This document shows, in pieces, positions 7,759-16,363 of a stretch of DNA of 25,243 nucleotides; positions within the stretch are counted from its first letter, which is position 1, and the number at the start of each line of letters is the position of its first letter. This DNA comes from Verrucomicrobiota bacterium (GTDB lineage: Bacteria; Verrucomicrobiota; Verrucomicrobiia; Methylacidiphilales; Verrucolacustridaceae), in NCBI GenBank assembly GCA_010024525.1, contig RGGS01000002.1, positions 1 through 25,243 of the forward strand, written 5' to 3'. The notes beneath the pieces are model-generated. The model saw only the letters and a list, made by a program, of their open reading frames with translations. It was not told the origin of the DNA and did no database searches. Made by a program: the position numbers and the translations under genes.

Positions 7759-10700
7759 TCAACCCACCAAAGCCAACCTCAAGACCCGCCAGGCGGCTTC
7801 CCAGACGATTCCTGCCGACATCTTTGAGCGTCCTTCGCTCCGCTCGGTAAACACAATGGGAACCTCACGAATGATGTAGCCCCGCTTCCAGGCTTCGTGG
7901 TGGAGCTCTATTTGGAAGGCATACCCTTCCGCACCTGCTTTCTTCCAGTTGAGTTCCTTCAAAACCTCGGCCCGAATGGCCTTGAAACCGCTCGTCGGAT
8001 CGGTGAGCGGTAACCCCGTGAGTATCCTCACGTACCGCCCTCCAAGTGTGCTGATGAGGATTCTGCTCCTCGGCCAGTTTAGAACCGAAATTCCGTTCAG
8101 ATATCGGGATCCCACTGCCAGATGCGATCCATCCTCCAATGCCTGAAGGAGGCGGGGAATATCAGAAGGGTCATGCGATAGATCTGCATCGATTTCAACC
8201 ACCGCACCATAGCCATTTTTTAAAGCCCATTCGAATCCACGACGGTAGGCTGTGCCCAGACCTTGTTTGCCCAGACCCTCCAGAAGAAAGACCCTTTTTC
8301 CAAATTCAGGACTCGCTCGAACAATGTCCGCAGTTCCATCCGGGGAGCGATCGTCCACGACCAAAATATCGACCTTCCTTGGCAAGCCCAGGACTTGGGC
8401 GACAACTTGGGCAATATTGGGCATTTCATTATAGGTTGGAATGACCACCAATACTTTACCAAGGTGTGAACTCCTCACTTTGGAAGGAAGGACTCGGGAT
8501 ACAACTTCCCCCGACCACCAGCGTTTCCAATTTGCCGGTGTAAATGGCATCGGCATGATCACCATTAATCCCAGGACTCCTGCCCAAGAAAGACCGGAGA
8601 CCAAGACACACAGGTTGTACCAGCGGGGAGCCTCGAAGTTGAAACGGACAATTCCTTGATTCCCGTCCAAATGCACCGCCATCAATCCGCCAAAGGCTTT
8701 GTAAATAGGGACCGGAGAGCCACCCACGGAAGCCCTCCAGTCGGGATGCCAAGCCTCCGAGACAATCAACCATCCCTCACGGGGTGTCGGGGGATCAAAA
8801 GCGAAACTCGTTGCCCCCCTTTTTTCTACATAGGAAACTTTTCGGAAGGGAATTCCCACTGCTTGGGCATATTCGGAGGTGAGTTGCACCTCTCCTTGTG
8901 GCGTGCCAGATCCCACAAGATAGGGAAAACTGCGTTCGGTCGGACCCAGCTCAATGGGTGCGACATGGATTTTATCCGCTAAATCCAGAAAGCCGGAAGC
9001 CAGACGCTCCGTGCCATGATCCATGGCAAGGTATTCCCGAGCCACAAACGCGGGGGCCAAGGCATCGCGGTTCTCGAGGACCCGGATGTATTCTGAATCA
9101 AATCCGATGGGATAAAACTGGGTGTAGAAGTTTTGGATTTCTGCCGGTGTGAAGGGGTCTTGTTTGTCGAGCAGGACGTGGGATATACCCGCCACGCGCA
9201 TGTAGGTTTTCATGGCGTTGGGAGAGGTATTAGCTCCATCAAGAAGTGCCCGCATACCACGCATTTGAAAATGCGCCCATGAAGCCTCGCTATTCAGACC
9301 GCGTCCGGACTGCATGGGCGTTCGCAGATAAAAATAACGGCCTGAAAGTGGGTAGACTCTTCCCTCAATTGGCGAAGTTCTTAAGTACTCCTGGGCCCGA
9401 TCAAAGTCGGCAAAGGTCTGCACCGGTAAACCTGGGGCAAAGAAACGGGCCAGATAAACACCACTATCCACCAGCAGGAGGATCCCCAGAATCACGGCCA
9501 AGGGAATGCGGGTATGCCTGCCAAGAATTCCGGTCCATAACTGCTGCAACGCGATGGCACCTGTCACCGCTGCGGCGAAAAAGCCAACTTCCCAGAAGCC
9601 CCAAGGGGCTCGAATATCCCGGTAAAGGGGAAACTTTTCCAGAATCAGAAAACCAGGCACAAAAAGATAGATGCCAATCATGAGAACCACCCAAAAGCGC
9701 CGTCCTGGCGCTTCAGGGAGAAGTTTCGGGATTAGCACAACCGGAATCAGGGTCATGAACCACATGACCGCAATGATCCAGTCAGGAGCTTGGGCCGAGC
9801 CAAGAAGGAATTCCTTGGTCCCTGTAAAAACAGAGAAGGGCCCCTGGGAAAGCCACAATGCGAAAAGAGAAATCCCGGCAAAAAGTCTGCAAAGACTCCC
9901 CTGCCTGCTGGCCAACCAACCTGGATTCCGCCGTGACCACCAGAACACTGTGCCGACAGACAAAAGAAGGATCGCCCCAAGATAAAATTGCCCGCGATCA
10001 GCCAAAAAATCCGCGCGCATCCCTGCCAGCAAAGCATTCCCGCGATCCAAGACTGAAATAAAACTTTTCATCGAGAAGGCCTGCTGCCAGCCATGGAAAT
10101 TGTCAAAGGTGAAAGCCGCCACCCAACGGAATTCCCGTGTCAGTGGCAACAAAACAACCGCCGCCATCAAGAAAACACCGGCCAGGGCCGTCAACGTTCC
10201 ACGAATCAAGAGGAACCTGTCCTCAGGACGATCGACTAAAAGCCAGATATAAAATGCTGCCGCCAATGGGATAAACATGAGTGTTAGCTTGGTATACGAA
10301 AGCATCATGGCCGACCAACCCAAGGCCAGCCATGCCTTGGATTGCCAGGAGCCATTTTCAGACACCTTGAGAAAGGCCCAGAAAATAAGCGGTGGAAATA
10401 TATATGAGTAGCTTCCCATCCAGTGCTCAAAGTTGCCAATGCGCAACAACATCTGGGAGCTGGTTACGTAAAGTATAGCCGCCACAACACCGGTCCAAGC
10501 ATTTTGGGTTAGCCTGCGCACAAAAAGGAACATGGTAAGGGAAGCCAACGGGATAACCAAAAGGGCAGCCACCTTGATCCCCCATGGATCACCCAAAAGG
10601 GACGTAGCTATGACTCCCACCGTCATGGGAAGCCCGCATAACGCGAAACTTGCAGTTGAGTAACCCTGCATAAAATGGGAACTCCACCAGGGAATCCCCT

Positions 10701-10863
10701 TCGAATCCTTGAAGTTCTGGACAACTTCGCCAAGAAACCGCCCACCCCCGCCATAGAGCTCCTCCTGGGATGGAGACTGCGTTAACCATCCAAAACCGAG
10801 AAACCCACAATACAGGACCAAAAAGACGGTCAGGATAAATTGGGGGCGTTTATTATTTATCAT
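7759..10863 (-). CDS. fusion of a YfhO-like multi-pass membrane protein with a C-terminal polyprenyl-phosphate-mannose synthase-like GT2 domain
   Basis: The 1034-residue protein has two parts. Residues 1 to about 530 are strongly hydrophobic with roughly a dozen transmembrane segments. They are followed by an extracytoplasmic region ending in a YfhO-type beta domain (about 690-747, REGWLIVSEAWHPDW with the Trp-rich signature), then one more helix (about 750-772). Residues 802-1034 form a complete GT2 domain: VVIPTYNE, VVDDRSPDG, EIDADLSHDP (DAD at 892-894), DPTSGFKAI and EVPIVFTERSEGRSKMS. Over the last 145 or so residues this domain is about 60% identical, by hand count, to the stand-alone synthase at 4274-5044. 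The last helix would bring the chain back into the cytoplasm, where such synthases work, so the topology is coherent. YfhO proteins have been linked to glycosylation of teichoic or lipoteichoic acid in Firmicutes. The acceptor here is unknown. A 179-bp gap separates it from the upstream gene. Confidence 0.85.
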   Translation of the reverse strand: MINNKRPQFILTVFLVLYCGFLGFGWLTQSPSQEELYGGGGRFLGEVVQNFKDSKGIPWWSSHFMQGYSTASFALCGLPMTVGVIATSLLGDPWGIKVAALLVIPLASLTMFLFVRRLTQNAWTGVVAAILYVTSSQMLLRIGNFEHWMGSYSYIFPPLIFWAFLKVSENGSWQSKAWLALGWSAMMLSYTKLTLMFIPLAAAFYIWLLVDRPEDRFLLIRGTLTALAGVFLMAAVVLLPLTREFRWVAAFTFDNFHGWQQAFSMKSFISVLDRGNALLAGMRADFLADRGQFYLGAILLLSVGTVFWWSRRNPGWLASRQGSLCRLFAGISLFALWLSQGPFSVFTGTKEFLLGSAQAPDWIIAVMWFMTLIPVVLIPKLLPEAPGRRFWVVLMIGIYLFVPGFLILEKFPLYRDIRAPWGFWEVGFFAAAVTGAIALQQLWTGILGRHTRIPLAVILGILLLVDSGVYLARFFAPGLPVQTFADFDRAQEYLRTSPIEGRVYPLSGRYFYLRTPMQSGRGLNSEASWAHFQMRGMRALLDGANTSPNAMKTYMRVAGISHVLLDKQDPFTPAEIQNFYTQFYPIGFDSEYIRVLENRDALAPAFVAREYLAMDHGTERLASGFLDLADKIHVAPIELGPTERSFPYLVGSGTPQGEVQLTSEYAQAVGIPFRKVSYVEKRGATSFAFDPPTPREGWLIVSEAWHPDWRASVGGSPVPIYKAFGGLMAVHLDGNQGIVRFNFEAPRWYNLCVLVSGLSWAGVLGLMVIMPMPFTPANWKRWWSGEVVSRVLPSKVRSSHLGKVLVVIPTYNEMPNIAQVVAQVLGLPRKVDILVVDDRSPDGTADIVRASPEFGKRVFLLEGLGKQGLGTAYRRGFEWALKNGYGAVVEIDADLSHDPSDIPRLLQALEDGSHLAVGSRYLNGISVLNWPRSRILISTLGGRYVRILTGLPLTDPTSGFKAIRAEVLKELNWKKAGAEGYAFQIELHHEAWKRGYIIREVPIVFTERSEGRSKMSAGIVWEAAWRVLRLALVG

Positions 10864-11042
10864 GGGATCCGTTTTTCATAAGAAAGTGCTGGAATCTTCA
10901 GGCTATCGCATTGCGTAAAGATGCATGCAGTCTAATTAGAAAGAGCCCGCTTCCAAGGCCAGAAGCCCCATTCTTGTGACCTGTATCCTGGCCCACGACA
11001 TATGGACCAATTGAGTCGATTGATTTGATTCATTTTTTAGCA

Positions 11043-11816
11043 TCAACACTGACCGTAAAGCGCTTTGGAAATTCGTCGGATGGCAATGTTTTGGAGCGAA
11101 TGGGCCACGGAGGCAAGATTTCGTACAGTGAGAGCCTTGGACTCCCCGGTGGCACGTTCATTACCATAAACAGGGATCTCAACGTAGGAAAGATTCTTGG
11201 AAAGCAATCGAGTCAATAGATCCGCCTGGAATCCGAATCCATGGGAATTTGAGTGCCAACGCCTGACATATTCCGTTCGCGTGACCAACAAACCATTATA
11301 GTAGTGCATCCGGTAACCGCTGATGGCATTGACCAAGGCCGTGTAGGTCTTGGAAAGGAGTCTTCGAAAAGCACCCCGACCGCAGATTTCCACCGTGTAG
11401 GGGACCACCACCTCTGCCTTTCCAATTTGTTTGAAGATGGTCTCCAGCGTATTTTCAGGCTCAACATTGTCCCCGCAAATCATGCGCAACCACTCCCCTT
11501 TGGCGCGGAAAGCTGCCTCGGCGTAGTTCGTGGCGACCCCCTCGTTATGGGCGTTCCGAAGCAAACGAATTGGAACATCCGGGTGCGCCGACATGAATTT
11601 ACGGATTCTTGCCACACTTTCGTCTTTGGAGGCGTCGTCCACGACAATGATGTCGAAAGAAGGCACAGTCTTTTGCAGCGCCTGGATTAAGGTTTCCAAG
11701 GTTCCCAAAATGTTGTCCTGCTCGTTGTAGCAGGCCACAAAAAGGGTCAAAAAGACGGGGGACTGCAAGGCATTGGCCGCTGGTGTCGATTCTTCCGTTG
11801 GACCGAAGGGCATCAT
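11043..11816 (-). CDS. family 2 glycosyltransferase
   Basis: A 257-residue cytoplasmic GT2 enzyme without transmembrane segments. The GT-A fold shows as LFVACYNEQDN (residues 25-35), IIVVDDASKD (56-65), RNAHNEGVATNYAEAAFRA and MICGDNVEPEN, where D116 lies in the metal-binding DxD position. GFGFQADLLTRLL and VEIPVYGNERATGES near the C-terminus match the DPM1/polyprenyl-phosphate transferase branch of GT2. It may therefore load a lipid carrier rather than extend a chain. The ATG at 11816 overlaps the stop of the small membrane protein upstream as ATGA; a second ATG directly follows. It is the last gene of the polysaccharide operon. The acceptor and donor cannot be told from sequence. Confidence 0.83.
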   Translation of the reverse strand: MMPFGPTEESTPAANALQSPVFLTLFVACYNEQDNILGTLETLIQALQKTVPSFDIIVVDDASKDESVARIRKFMSAHPDVPIRLLRNAHNEGVATNYAEAAFRAKGEWLRMICGDNVEPENTLETIFKQIGKAEVVVPYTVEICGRGAFRRLLSKTYTALVNAISGYRMHYYNGLLVTRTEYVRRWHSNSHGFGFQADLLTRLLSKNLSYVEIPVYGNERATGESKALTVRNLASVAHSLQNIAIRRISKALYGQC

Positions 11817-12349
11817 GACAGCTTTTCAAACTCGCTTTCGCGGCGCAGAACAAAGCGCTTCAACGCAAATACCAGATTGGCCACAGGCACCAGGCGTGGG
11901 TTGACCAACTTCCACCGCCCTTCTTCCTTCACAATATCGCCCCCCTCCAAAAGACGCTGCAAACGTACGTCTCGGATCCGCTCATCGTCGTAAACGGCAC
12001 GCAGTTCTTCATGGGTGATAAACCCACCCCGATCGTGGCACTCCTTGAATATCCTGATCCGGATCGAGGCGTGCCCGAGGTTGATAAAGTTAAAGAAACA
12101 ATATGCCAACATCACGTAAATCGCCGGATTGGCAACAACTGCCAGAATCCAACGGTCAAGATTCCTGGGGAAGACCTGGAGCAAGGTCACCTGCATTGCT
12201 ATTGCGACCACCAATCCGGCCAGAAAACCAGCCACCACCGAACGAAAGAACCAGTCCCCTCGTCGTGCCCGTAAAGCAACCGCTTGCACTACAACCATCA
12301 CTGCAAGCGCCAGTATCGGGCTCAATAAATAAAACCATTCAGGAGCCAT
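11813..12349 (-). CDS. small membrane protein, three transmembrane helices plus winged-helix-like cytoplasmic domain, unknown function
   Basis: Not recognised as a named family. The 178 residues divide into three hydrophobic segments (about 5-28, 33-60, 67-93) and a charged C-terminal region (about 95-178). The latter reads like a winged-helix fold: a helix, then FITHEELRAVYDDERIRDVRLQRLLEGGD followed by a short hairpin IVKEEGRWKLV, then a hydrophobic/basic tail ending KRFVLRRESEFEKLS. The next gene upstream (12384-12902) has the same layout, including the hairpin and tail. An AAGGA lies 7 nt before the ATG. It sits between a methyltransferase/membrane-protein pair and a GT2 whose start it overlaps. 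A scaffold or accessory role in lipid-linked sugar synthesis is possible, but nothing in the sequence proves it. Confidence 0.7.
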   Translation of the reverse strand: MAPEWFYLLSPILALAVMVVVQAVALRARRGDWFFRSVVAGFLAGLVVAIAMQVTLLQVFPRNLDRWILAVVANPAIYVMLAYCFFNFINLGHASIRIRIFKECHDRGGFITHEELRAVYDDERIRDVRLQRLLEGGDIVKEEGRWKLVNPRLVPVANLVFALKRFVLRRESEFEKLS

Positions 12350-12383
12350 AATATATCCTTGGTGAAACCACTGGCAGCATGCC

Positions 12384-12902
12384 CTATCCCCCAGAACCTA
12401 CTGCCCCGAAGACCATGCGGCGATAAAGAAGGATTGTGTGAAAAAAGAGGTATTTTCCCGAGCGCAAGCGGTAACCCCCAGACTCTTCGATCAGGATACG
12501 ATCGCTGACCAACGCGCTTACCCGGGCCCCAATAAAAGGCCTTTGGCGAAAGAACTCCTCAATTTCTTGGCTGGAAACACCCTTTTCACCCAGTCGGTGC
12601 AGATGCCGCGTCAAACTCAGCGTGGGACTGTCCCCCTCCACTGCCGAGTAAGTAATCACGTAGCACAGCACCGCTGACCAATAAGCGAGACAAAAGTAGA
12701 GGAAACCGACGAGCCAACCTGCTTTGAAGGCCCCACCGCCAACGAAACCCGCGAGAAGCGAAACAGCAACAACAGCCCAGATCACAGTAAAAATAACGAG
12801 CAGTGCCTTGAGTTGACTCTTCGGGAGACGCCAACGCCAAAGTGTTAGATGCAACACAAATGCCGATAACCATGCGGTTCCCGTTAAGATTAGAAGAGAC
12901 AT
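12384..12902 (-). CDS. small membrane protein, partner-like to the downstream gene, unknown function
   Basis: The 172-residue protein has three hydrophobic segments (about 2-22, 31-59, 61-82). They are followed by a cytoplasmic part with helix-turn-helix-like spacing (LHRLGEKGVSSQEIEEFF, then ARVSALVSDRIL), a hairpin (IEESGGYRLRSG) and a hydrophobic/basic tail with two adjacent arginines. The order, lengths and the position of the Gly-Trp/Tyr hairpin match the gene at 11813-12349. The pair is best read as an ancient duplication or obligate partners. The ATG follows the methyltransferase stop by 1 nt (TAGgATG), implying translational coupling. No catalytic motif is visible and no function is assigned. 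Confidence 0.7.
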   Translation of the reverse strand: MSLLILTGTAWLSAFVLHLTLWRWRLPKSQLKALLVIFTVIWAVVAVSLLAGFVGGGAFKAGWLVGFLYFCLAYWSAVLCYVITYSAVEGDSPTLSLTRHLHRLGEKGVSSQEIEEFFRQRPFIGARVSALVSDRILIEESGGYRLRSGKYLFFHTILLYRRMVFGAVGSGG

Positions 12903-12903
12903 C

Positions 12904-13872
12904 CTAAGTGTTTTCCTGCGAGTTTGGCGTCAAGCACACCTGCAAAACAGCGCCTTTGCCAATGGCAGCCTCGATGAACATGAGCGCCACGGAAAGAACA
13001 CCCACAGGAACGGCCAGCAACCCGTAAACCAAGAGGGCGAAAACATTAGCGACTGTCGTAGGATACTTTTTCCGGCCCTTTAGGATTTTGTAGCCCATAT
13101 TAAAATCGAACGGCAACAGATTGAGAAAACTTTGCCACCAACCAAAGACACCATACTCGAGAGATTTTGTCGTGCGCCAAGTGGCGGCAAATCCGTTCCG
13201 CTCGCAAACCTCGGCCAGTGTCTTTTTTTCGTAATGGAACAGATGACGAACTGGATCCAGATGAAACCAGCGACCGCGAAACATCGATGCCTGCAGACTC
13301 CCGAAGTTCGGCACGGATATGAAGACCGAACCGGTGGACTTAAGAAGGCGCCGCAGCTTCTGCAGAAGATCGTCCGGAGTATCGACATGCTCGAATACCT
13401 GCCACAAAGTGATCAGGTCGAACGAGGCGTCATGCTCCTTTGCTGAACTGTACGGATCGAACTGGCGCACGCCGAATTTAGTGAGCAGACTTCTGCCCGC
13501 GAGGGATGGCTCATATCCGAAACGCTCGGCAGCAATGGGCAGGCAACGAAGGAATGTCCCGTCACCACACCCCACGTCCAATATTTTTGAGGGTAAAGGT
13601 TTACTCAAGGCTAATGACCGCCTTGCTCGCTGAAAGAATGCTATTGCAAGTCTGTTTGCAAAGCGTTCTCTAGTCGCCTCACCATAATACCCACCAAAGT
13701 AGGGATCCGCATCAGAGTTATAAGTTGCGGTCGCATTGGAATATGCAATACCACAACTGCGGCATCTGTTAATTGCAACTGAAGCCGACCGCGGAAAGTC
13801 TGCATTCACTCCTGCGAATAGGAACTCAGATTTGTTTTCGGCCCCACAAATGCGACACTTATCAAGCTTCAA
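12904..13872 (-). CDS. class I SAM-dependent methyltransferase with N-terminal zinc-ribbon-like motif and C-terminal hydrophobic segment
   Basis: The 322-residue protein opens with two CxxC pairs (C6/C9 and C37/C40), likely a zinc site. It then carries the SAM-binding signature KILDVGCGDGTFLR (about 96-109), an acidic residue after strand 2 (GYEPS) and VFEHVDTPDDLL, typical of the Methyltransf_23 group common in O-antigen loci. A hydrophobic stretch of about 30 residues near the C-terminus (FALLVYGLLAVPVG...) suggests membrane association. The start is a TTG at 13872 that overlaps the stop of the upstream GT2 gene as TTGA; there is an AAGGGG about 11 nt upstream. A sugar O- or C-methyltransferase is likely; the target is not determinable. 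Confidence 0.8.
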   Translation of the reverse strand: MKLDKCRICGAENKSEFLFAGVNADFPRSASVAINRCRSCGIAYSNATATYNSDADPYFGGYYGEATRERFANRLAIAFFQRARRSLALSKPLPSKILDVGCGDGTFLRCLPIAAERFGYEPSLAGRSLLTKFGVRQFDPYSSAKEHDASFDLITLWQVFEHVDTPDDLLQKLRRLLKSTGSVFISVPNFGSLQASMFRGRWFHLDPVRHLFHYEKKTLAEVCERNGFAATWRTTKSLEYGVFGWWQSFLNLLPFDFNMGYKILKGRKKYPTTVANVFALLVYGLLAVPVGVLSVALMFIEAAIGKGAVLQVCLTPNSQENT

Positions 13873-14795
13873 AGGAGTTGCCGCCCCTTCAAAGCGGACT
13901 TCCGGAAGTTAACGTGGTAGTTGGGACGCTGAAGACCATTCTTGTAAATTCGCGCGGTATAGAGCGCCAAGCCCACCGTCACAAAGCCAAGAAATCCAAA
14001 GCCAGCCAGAATCAATAACACAATAGAAGCTTGACTTGAAAACGCTATGGCGAGCCACGCAAGGAAGCCCAGGAGTAGAATCCAGAAAGGAAATAAGTAA
14101 GCCGGTAGCCTCAGCCATAGAGTGCTTGAAGAAAGAAGGCCGGCAAACCCAAACACCCACATTCCAAAGAGACTGTAATGCGTCCTGCCAACAGATCGCC
14201 TGCTCCGTTTGTAGGGGATATTTTTAATATCGAAACCCACCCGACCGATGGAGGCCCTGATGAAAGGGAACGAGGTAGCATCCCGGTTGACCGCCTCGCG
14301 GACATCTTTCCGCATCGCGCAGAATTCAGCCATGTCCAAAAGGAACAGCTCGTCAGCTGCTGCTCTGGTGACCCGGTAGTAAAGTTTCCTTAAAAGCTTT
14401 AGCGGCAAACACTCTTCACGATCTGCGCGCTCACCGTAAACAATGTCGTAGCCGCCTTCAATCTGTGCGAGAAAATCAACAAAAAGCTCCGGCGGATCCT
14501 CGCAATCAACGTCGATTACTCCAGTGATATCGCCAATGGAATTTCGTAATCCGCACTCGACAGAAACTTGATATCCGAAGTTTCGGGACATTTCTACGAC
14601 AATCACCCAATCAAATCGCTCAGCCAAATCCAGGAGAATTTCAAGTGAACCATCACTTGAGCAGTTATCAATAAATAACAGTTTGCACGAATAGCGCCCC
14701 ACCAAACAGTCAAAAACTTTTGAGATCCTTTCAACAAATACAGGTATTGCTTCTTTTTCGTTAAAAACCGGGCAGACAACTTCGAAGGTTTGCAT
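13869..14795 (-). CDS. GtrB/ArnC-like GT2 with C-terminal transmembrane pair
   Basis: The 308-residue protein has a GT2 domain (residues 1 to about 215) followed by two transmembrane helices (about 225-255 and 262-285). This is the architecture of bactoprenol-phosphate glycosyltransferases such as GtrB and ArnC. Motifs are VVCPVFNEKEA, FIDNCSSDGS, MSRNFGYQVSVECGL and VIDVDCEDPPEL (D95, D97; the family form is DADLQDPPE), with the acceptor-side RRSVGRTHYSL. It probably transfers a sugar to undecaprenyl phosphate at the inner leaflet. The next upstream gene encodes a GT-C protein of the kind that would use that lipid sugar outside, as in Gtr modules. Its stop overlaps the TTG start of the methyltransferase gene. 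Confidence 0.86.
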   Translation of the reverse strand: MQTFEVVCPVFNEKEAIPVFVERISKVFDCLVGRYSCKLLFIDNCSSDGSLEILLDLAERFDWVIVVEMSRNFGYQVSVECGLRNSIGDITGVIDVDCEDPPELFVDFLAQIEGGYDIVYGERADREECLPLKLLRKLYYRVTRAAADELFLLDMAEFCAMRKDVREAVNRDATSFPFIRASIGRVGFDIKNIPYKRSRRSVGRTHYSLFGMWVFGFAGLLSSSTLWLRLPAYLFPFWILLLGFLAWLAIAFSSQASIVLLILAGFGFLGFVTVGLALYTARIYKNGLQRPNYHVNFRKSALKGRQLL

Positions 14796-14820
14796 AAAGA
14801 ATAGTGAGCGGGCGACTCCC

Positions 14821-16362
14821 CTACGGTGTGCCTCGTCGAGCGTTTAGGAGATAGACGAAGTAATTCTCGCCGCTGATGCTATGTGTAGCTCCAAGAAGCT
14901 TACCCATTTCTGGCGGCAGACCGATCTCGTAACCCGTTAGAAGCACCACGTCGCGTCCATGTTTCTGAAACTGCTCGCCGACGACACGTGCAAGCTCGTC
15001 AGAAGAAAGAATAGTCGACCTACGCTTATGGTCCACTTTTGTGAAGGAGCCCATTTCATCTCTGCTGGCAATGTACACCTCCCTTCCCAGATACCCTGAT
15101 AGGGAGATCATAAGGTAATCGGGGTCGCCAATGATCGGGGCATCGGGTGGTGCGTACTTGCGGATAATCTCTGCGGCATCCCTACTTCCAGAAAAAGGAA
15201 TAACCTGCTCTTGGAGCAGAAATGCCCCTGCTACGACCACGTGGACGGTAAGCATGGCCGTCATTAGAGCAGAAGCATGGCGCCTGAGCCATGCAACTGC
15301 ACCGAAACGGGAAGAGAAACCTCCACCCTCATTCACATCACATCGAAGCGTCCAATATGCGAGCACTAGAAGCAGAAAATAAGACCCGTGGTAGCGCAAT
15401 GCAGTCCACGGCAAATGACAGAGTATAGATCCAAGTCCCAGCATTCCGATCATAAAGAGGAACAGTGCCTTTTTATTCGGCCAAAGGATCGTCGTTACTA
15501 GTACAATAAGACTGAGGGTAAGAAAAATCTGCACACCGGGCCATGGGTCTAATATCTGCGAGTTCCACGTCCCGAACAAAGGTATCGGAAGCCACCCACG
15601 CAAGGGGAACGGCAAGCTTTCGATCAGTCGGACGAAATGTGAGTCCTGCCGCAGGGCTTGTCCCAAGACAATCTCGGCTATTTCGGGGGGCGGGATCATG
15701 GTTTTGAGCGCGGCGAGGAAGCTGCACACAACCAACACGCCTCCACCGACCGCCGGCAGACTGCCGAATATTTCGGGACCCAAACGCCCCTCTTGCCAAG
15801 CATCAAAGACAAAAGTCGCGCCGAGAGCACAGGCAAGGGCAAGCCCGAAGGGATTCGTCTCCAGCAGCAGAGCAACGACAAAGCTAAATACCAGTGGTCT
15901 CCAACGCTCAGAGTTAAGCAAAGCACAGCAGCAAATCGACAGGGCACCAATCACCGAATAATCGCGAAGAATGGTACCGTATTCATAAAGCGGATAGTAG
16001 CCGAAGGCGAATAGAATCTTTTGCCACCTCGACAGGGGCGAGTATCGACACAGAACAAACACGCCGACTGATGAGAAAAGAACAATAGATGCCTTGAAGA
16101 GGACCAAGTTGCCGTCTGCGAATTCAAGCAACCAACACAGGCTGAAGAATACAATGCGTCCTGTGAATTTGATGTGCTCGAAGAATTCCCCGTATCCCGA
16201 GGTAAAGCGGGCAACAGTTAGGGGCATCCACTCATCCCGCCACATGACATGCCGTAGAGCGAAAAACAAGTTCACGCAAAAGAATGCACATGCGGTAACC
16301 AGCGCAAAGCGAAGGTCCTTCGGTTGCTCATCGCTAAAAGATAGACCGTTTTTAACTTTCAT
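14821..16362 (-). CDS. GT-C-type multi-pass membrane glycosyltransferase (PMT/ArnT-like)
   Basis: The 513-residue protein has about ten hydrophobic segments between residues 18 and 385, then a C-terminal soluble domain (about 400-513). The first extracytoplasmic loop has WRDEWMPLTVAR, with D43-E44 in the place of the acidic catalytic motif of lipid-phosphate-sugar-dependent GT-C enzymes. The segment LRYHGSYFLLLVLAYW resembles late helices of this superfamily. Overall similarity to any named member looks weak, so the family label is tentative. It lies between the deoxysugar genes and the GtrB-like enzyme and starts 1 nt after the SDR stop (TAAaATG). The simplest model is that it transfers the lipid-linked sugar made by the neighbouring GT2 onto the surface glycan or a protein. 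Confidence 0.68.
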   Translation of the reverse strand: MKVKNGLSFSDEQPKDLRFALVTACAFFCVNLFFALRHVMWRDEWMPLTVARFTSGYGEFFEHIKFTGRIVFFSLCWLLEFADGNLVLFKASIVLFSSVGVFVLCRYSPLSRWQKILFAFGYYPLYEYGTILRDYSVIGALSICCCALLNSERWRPLVFSFVVALLLETNPFGLALACALGATFVFDAWQEGRLGPEIFGSLPAVGGGVLVVCSFLAALKTMIPPPEIAEIVLGQALRQDSHFVRLIESLPFPLRGWLPIPLFGTWNSQILDPWPGVQIFLTLSLIVLVTTILWPNKKALFLFMIGMLGLGSILCHLPWTALRYHGSYFLLLVLAYWTLRCDVNEGGGFSSRFGAVAWLRRHASALMTAMLTVHVVVAGAFLLQEQVIPFSGSRDAAEIIRKYAPPDAPIIGDPDYLMISLSGYLGREVYIASRDEMGSFTKVDHKRRSTILSSDELARVVGEQFQKHGRDVVLLTGYEIGLPPEMGKLLGATHSISGENYFVYLLNARRGTP

Positions 16363-16363
16363 T

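Noticed and set aside
10931..10940. TCTAATTAGA palindrome in the gap before the YfhO fusion gene
   Set aside because: A 10-bp AT-rich palindrome is easily produced by chance, and no promoter elements or second copy support an operator.
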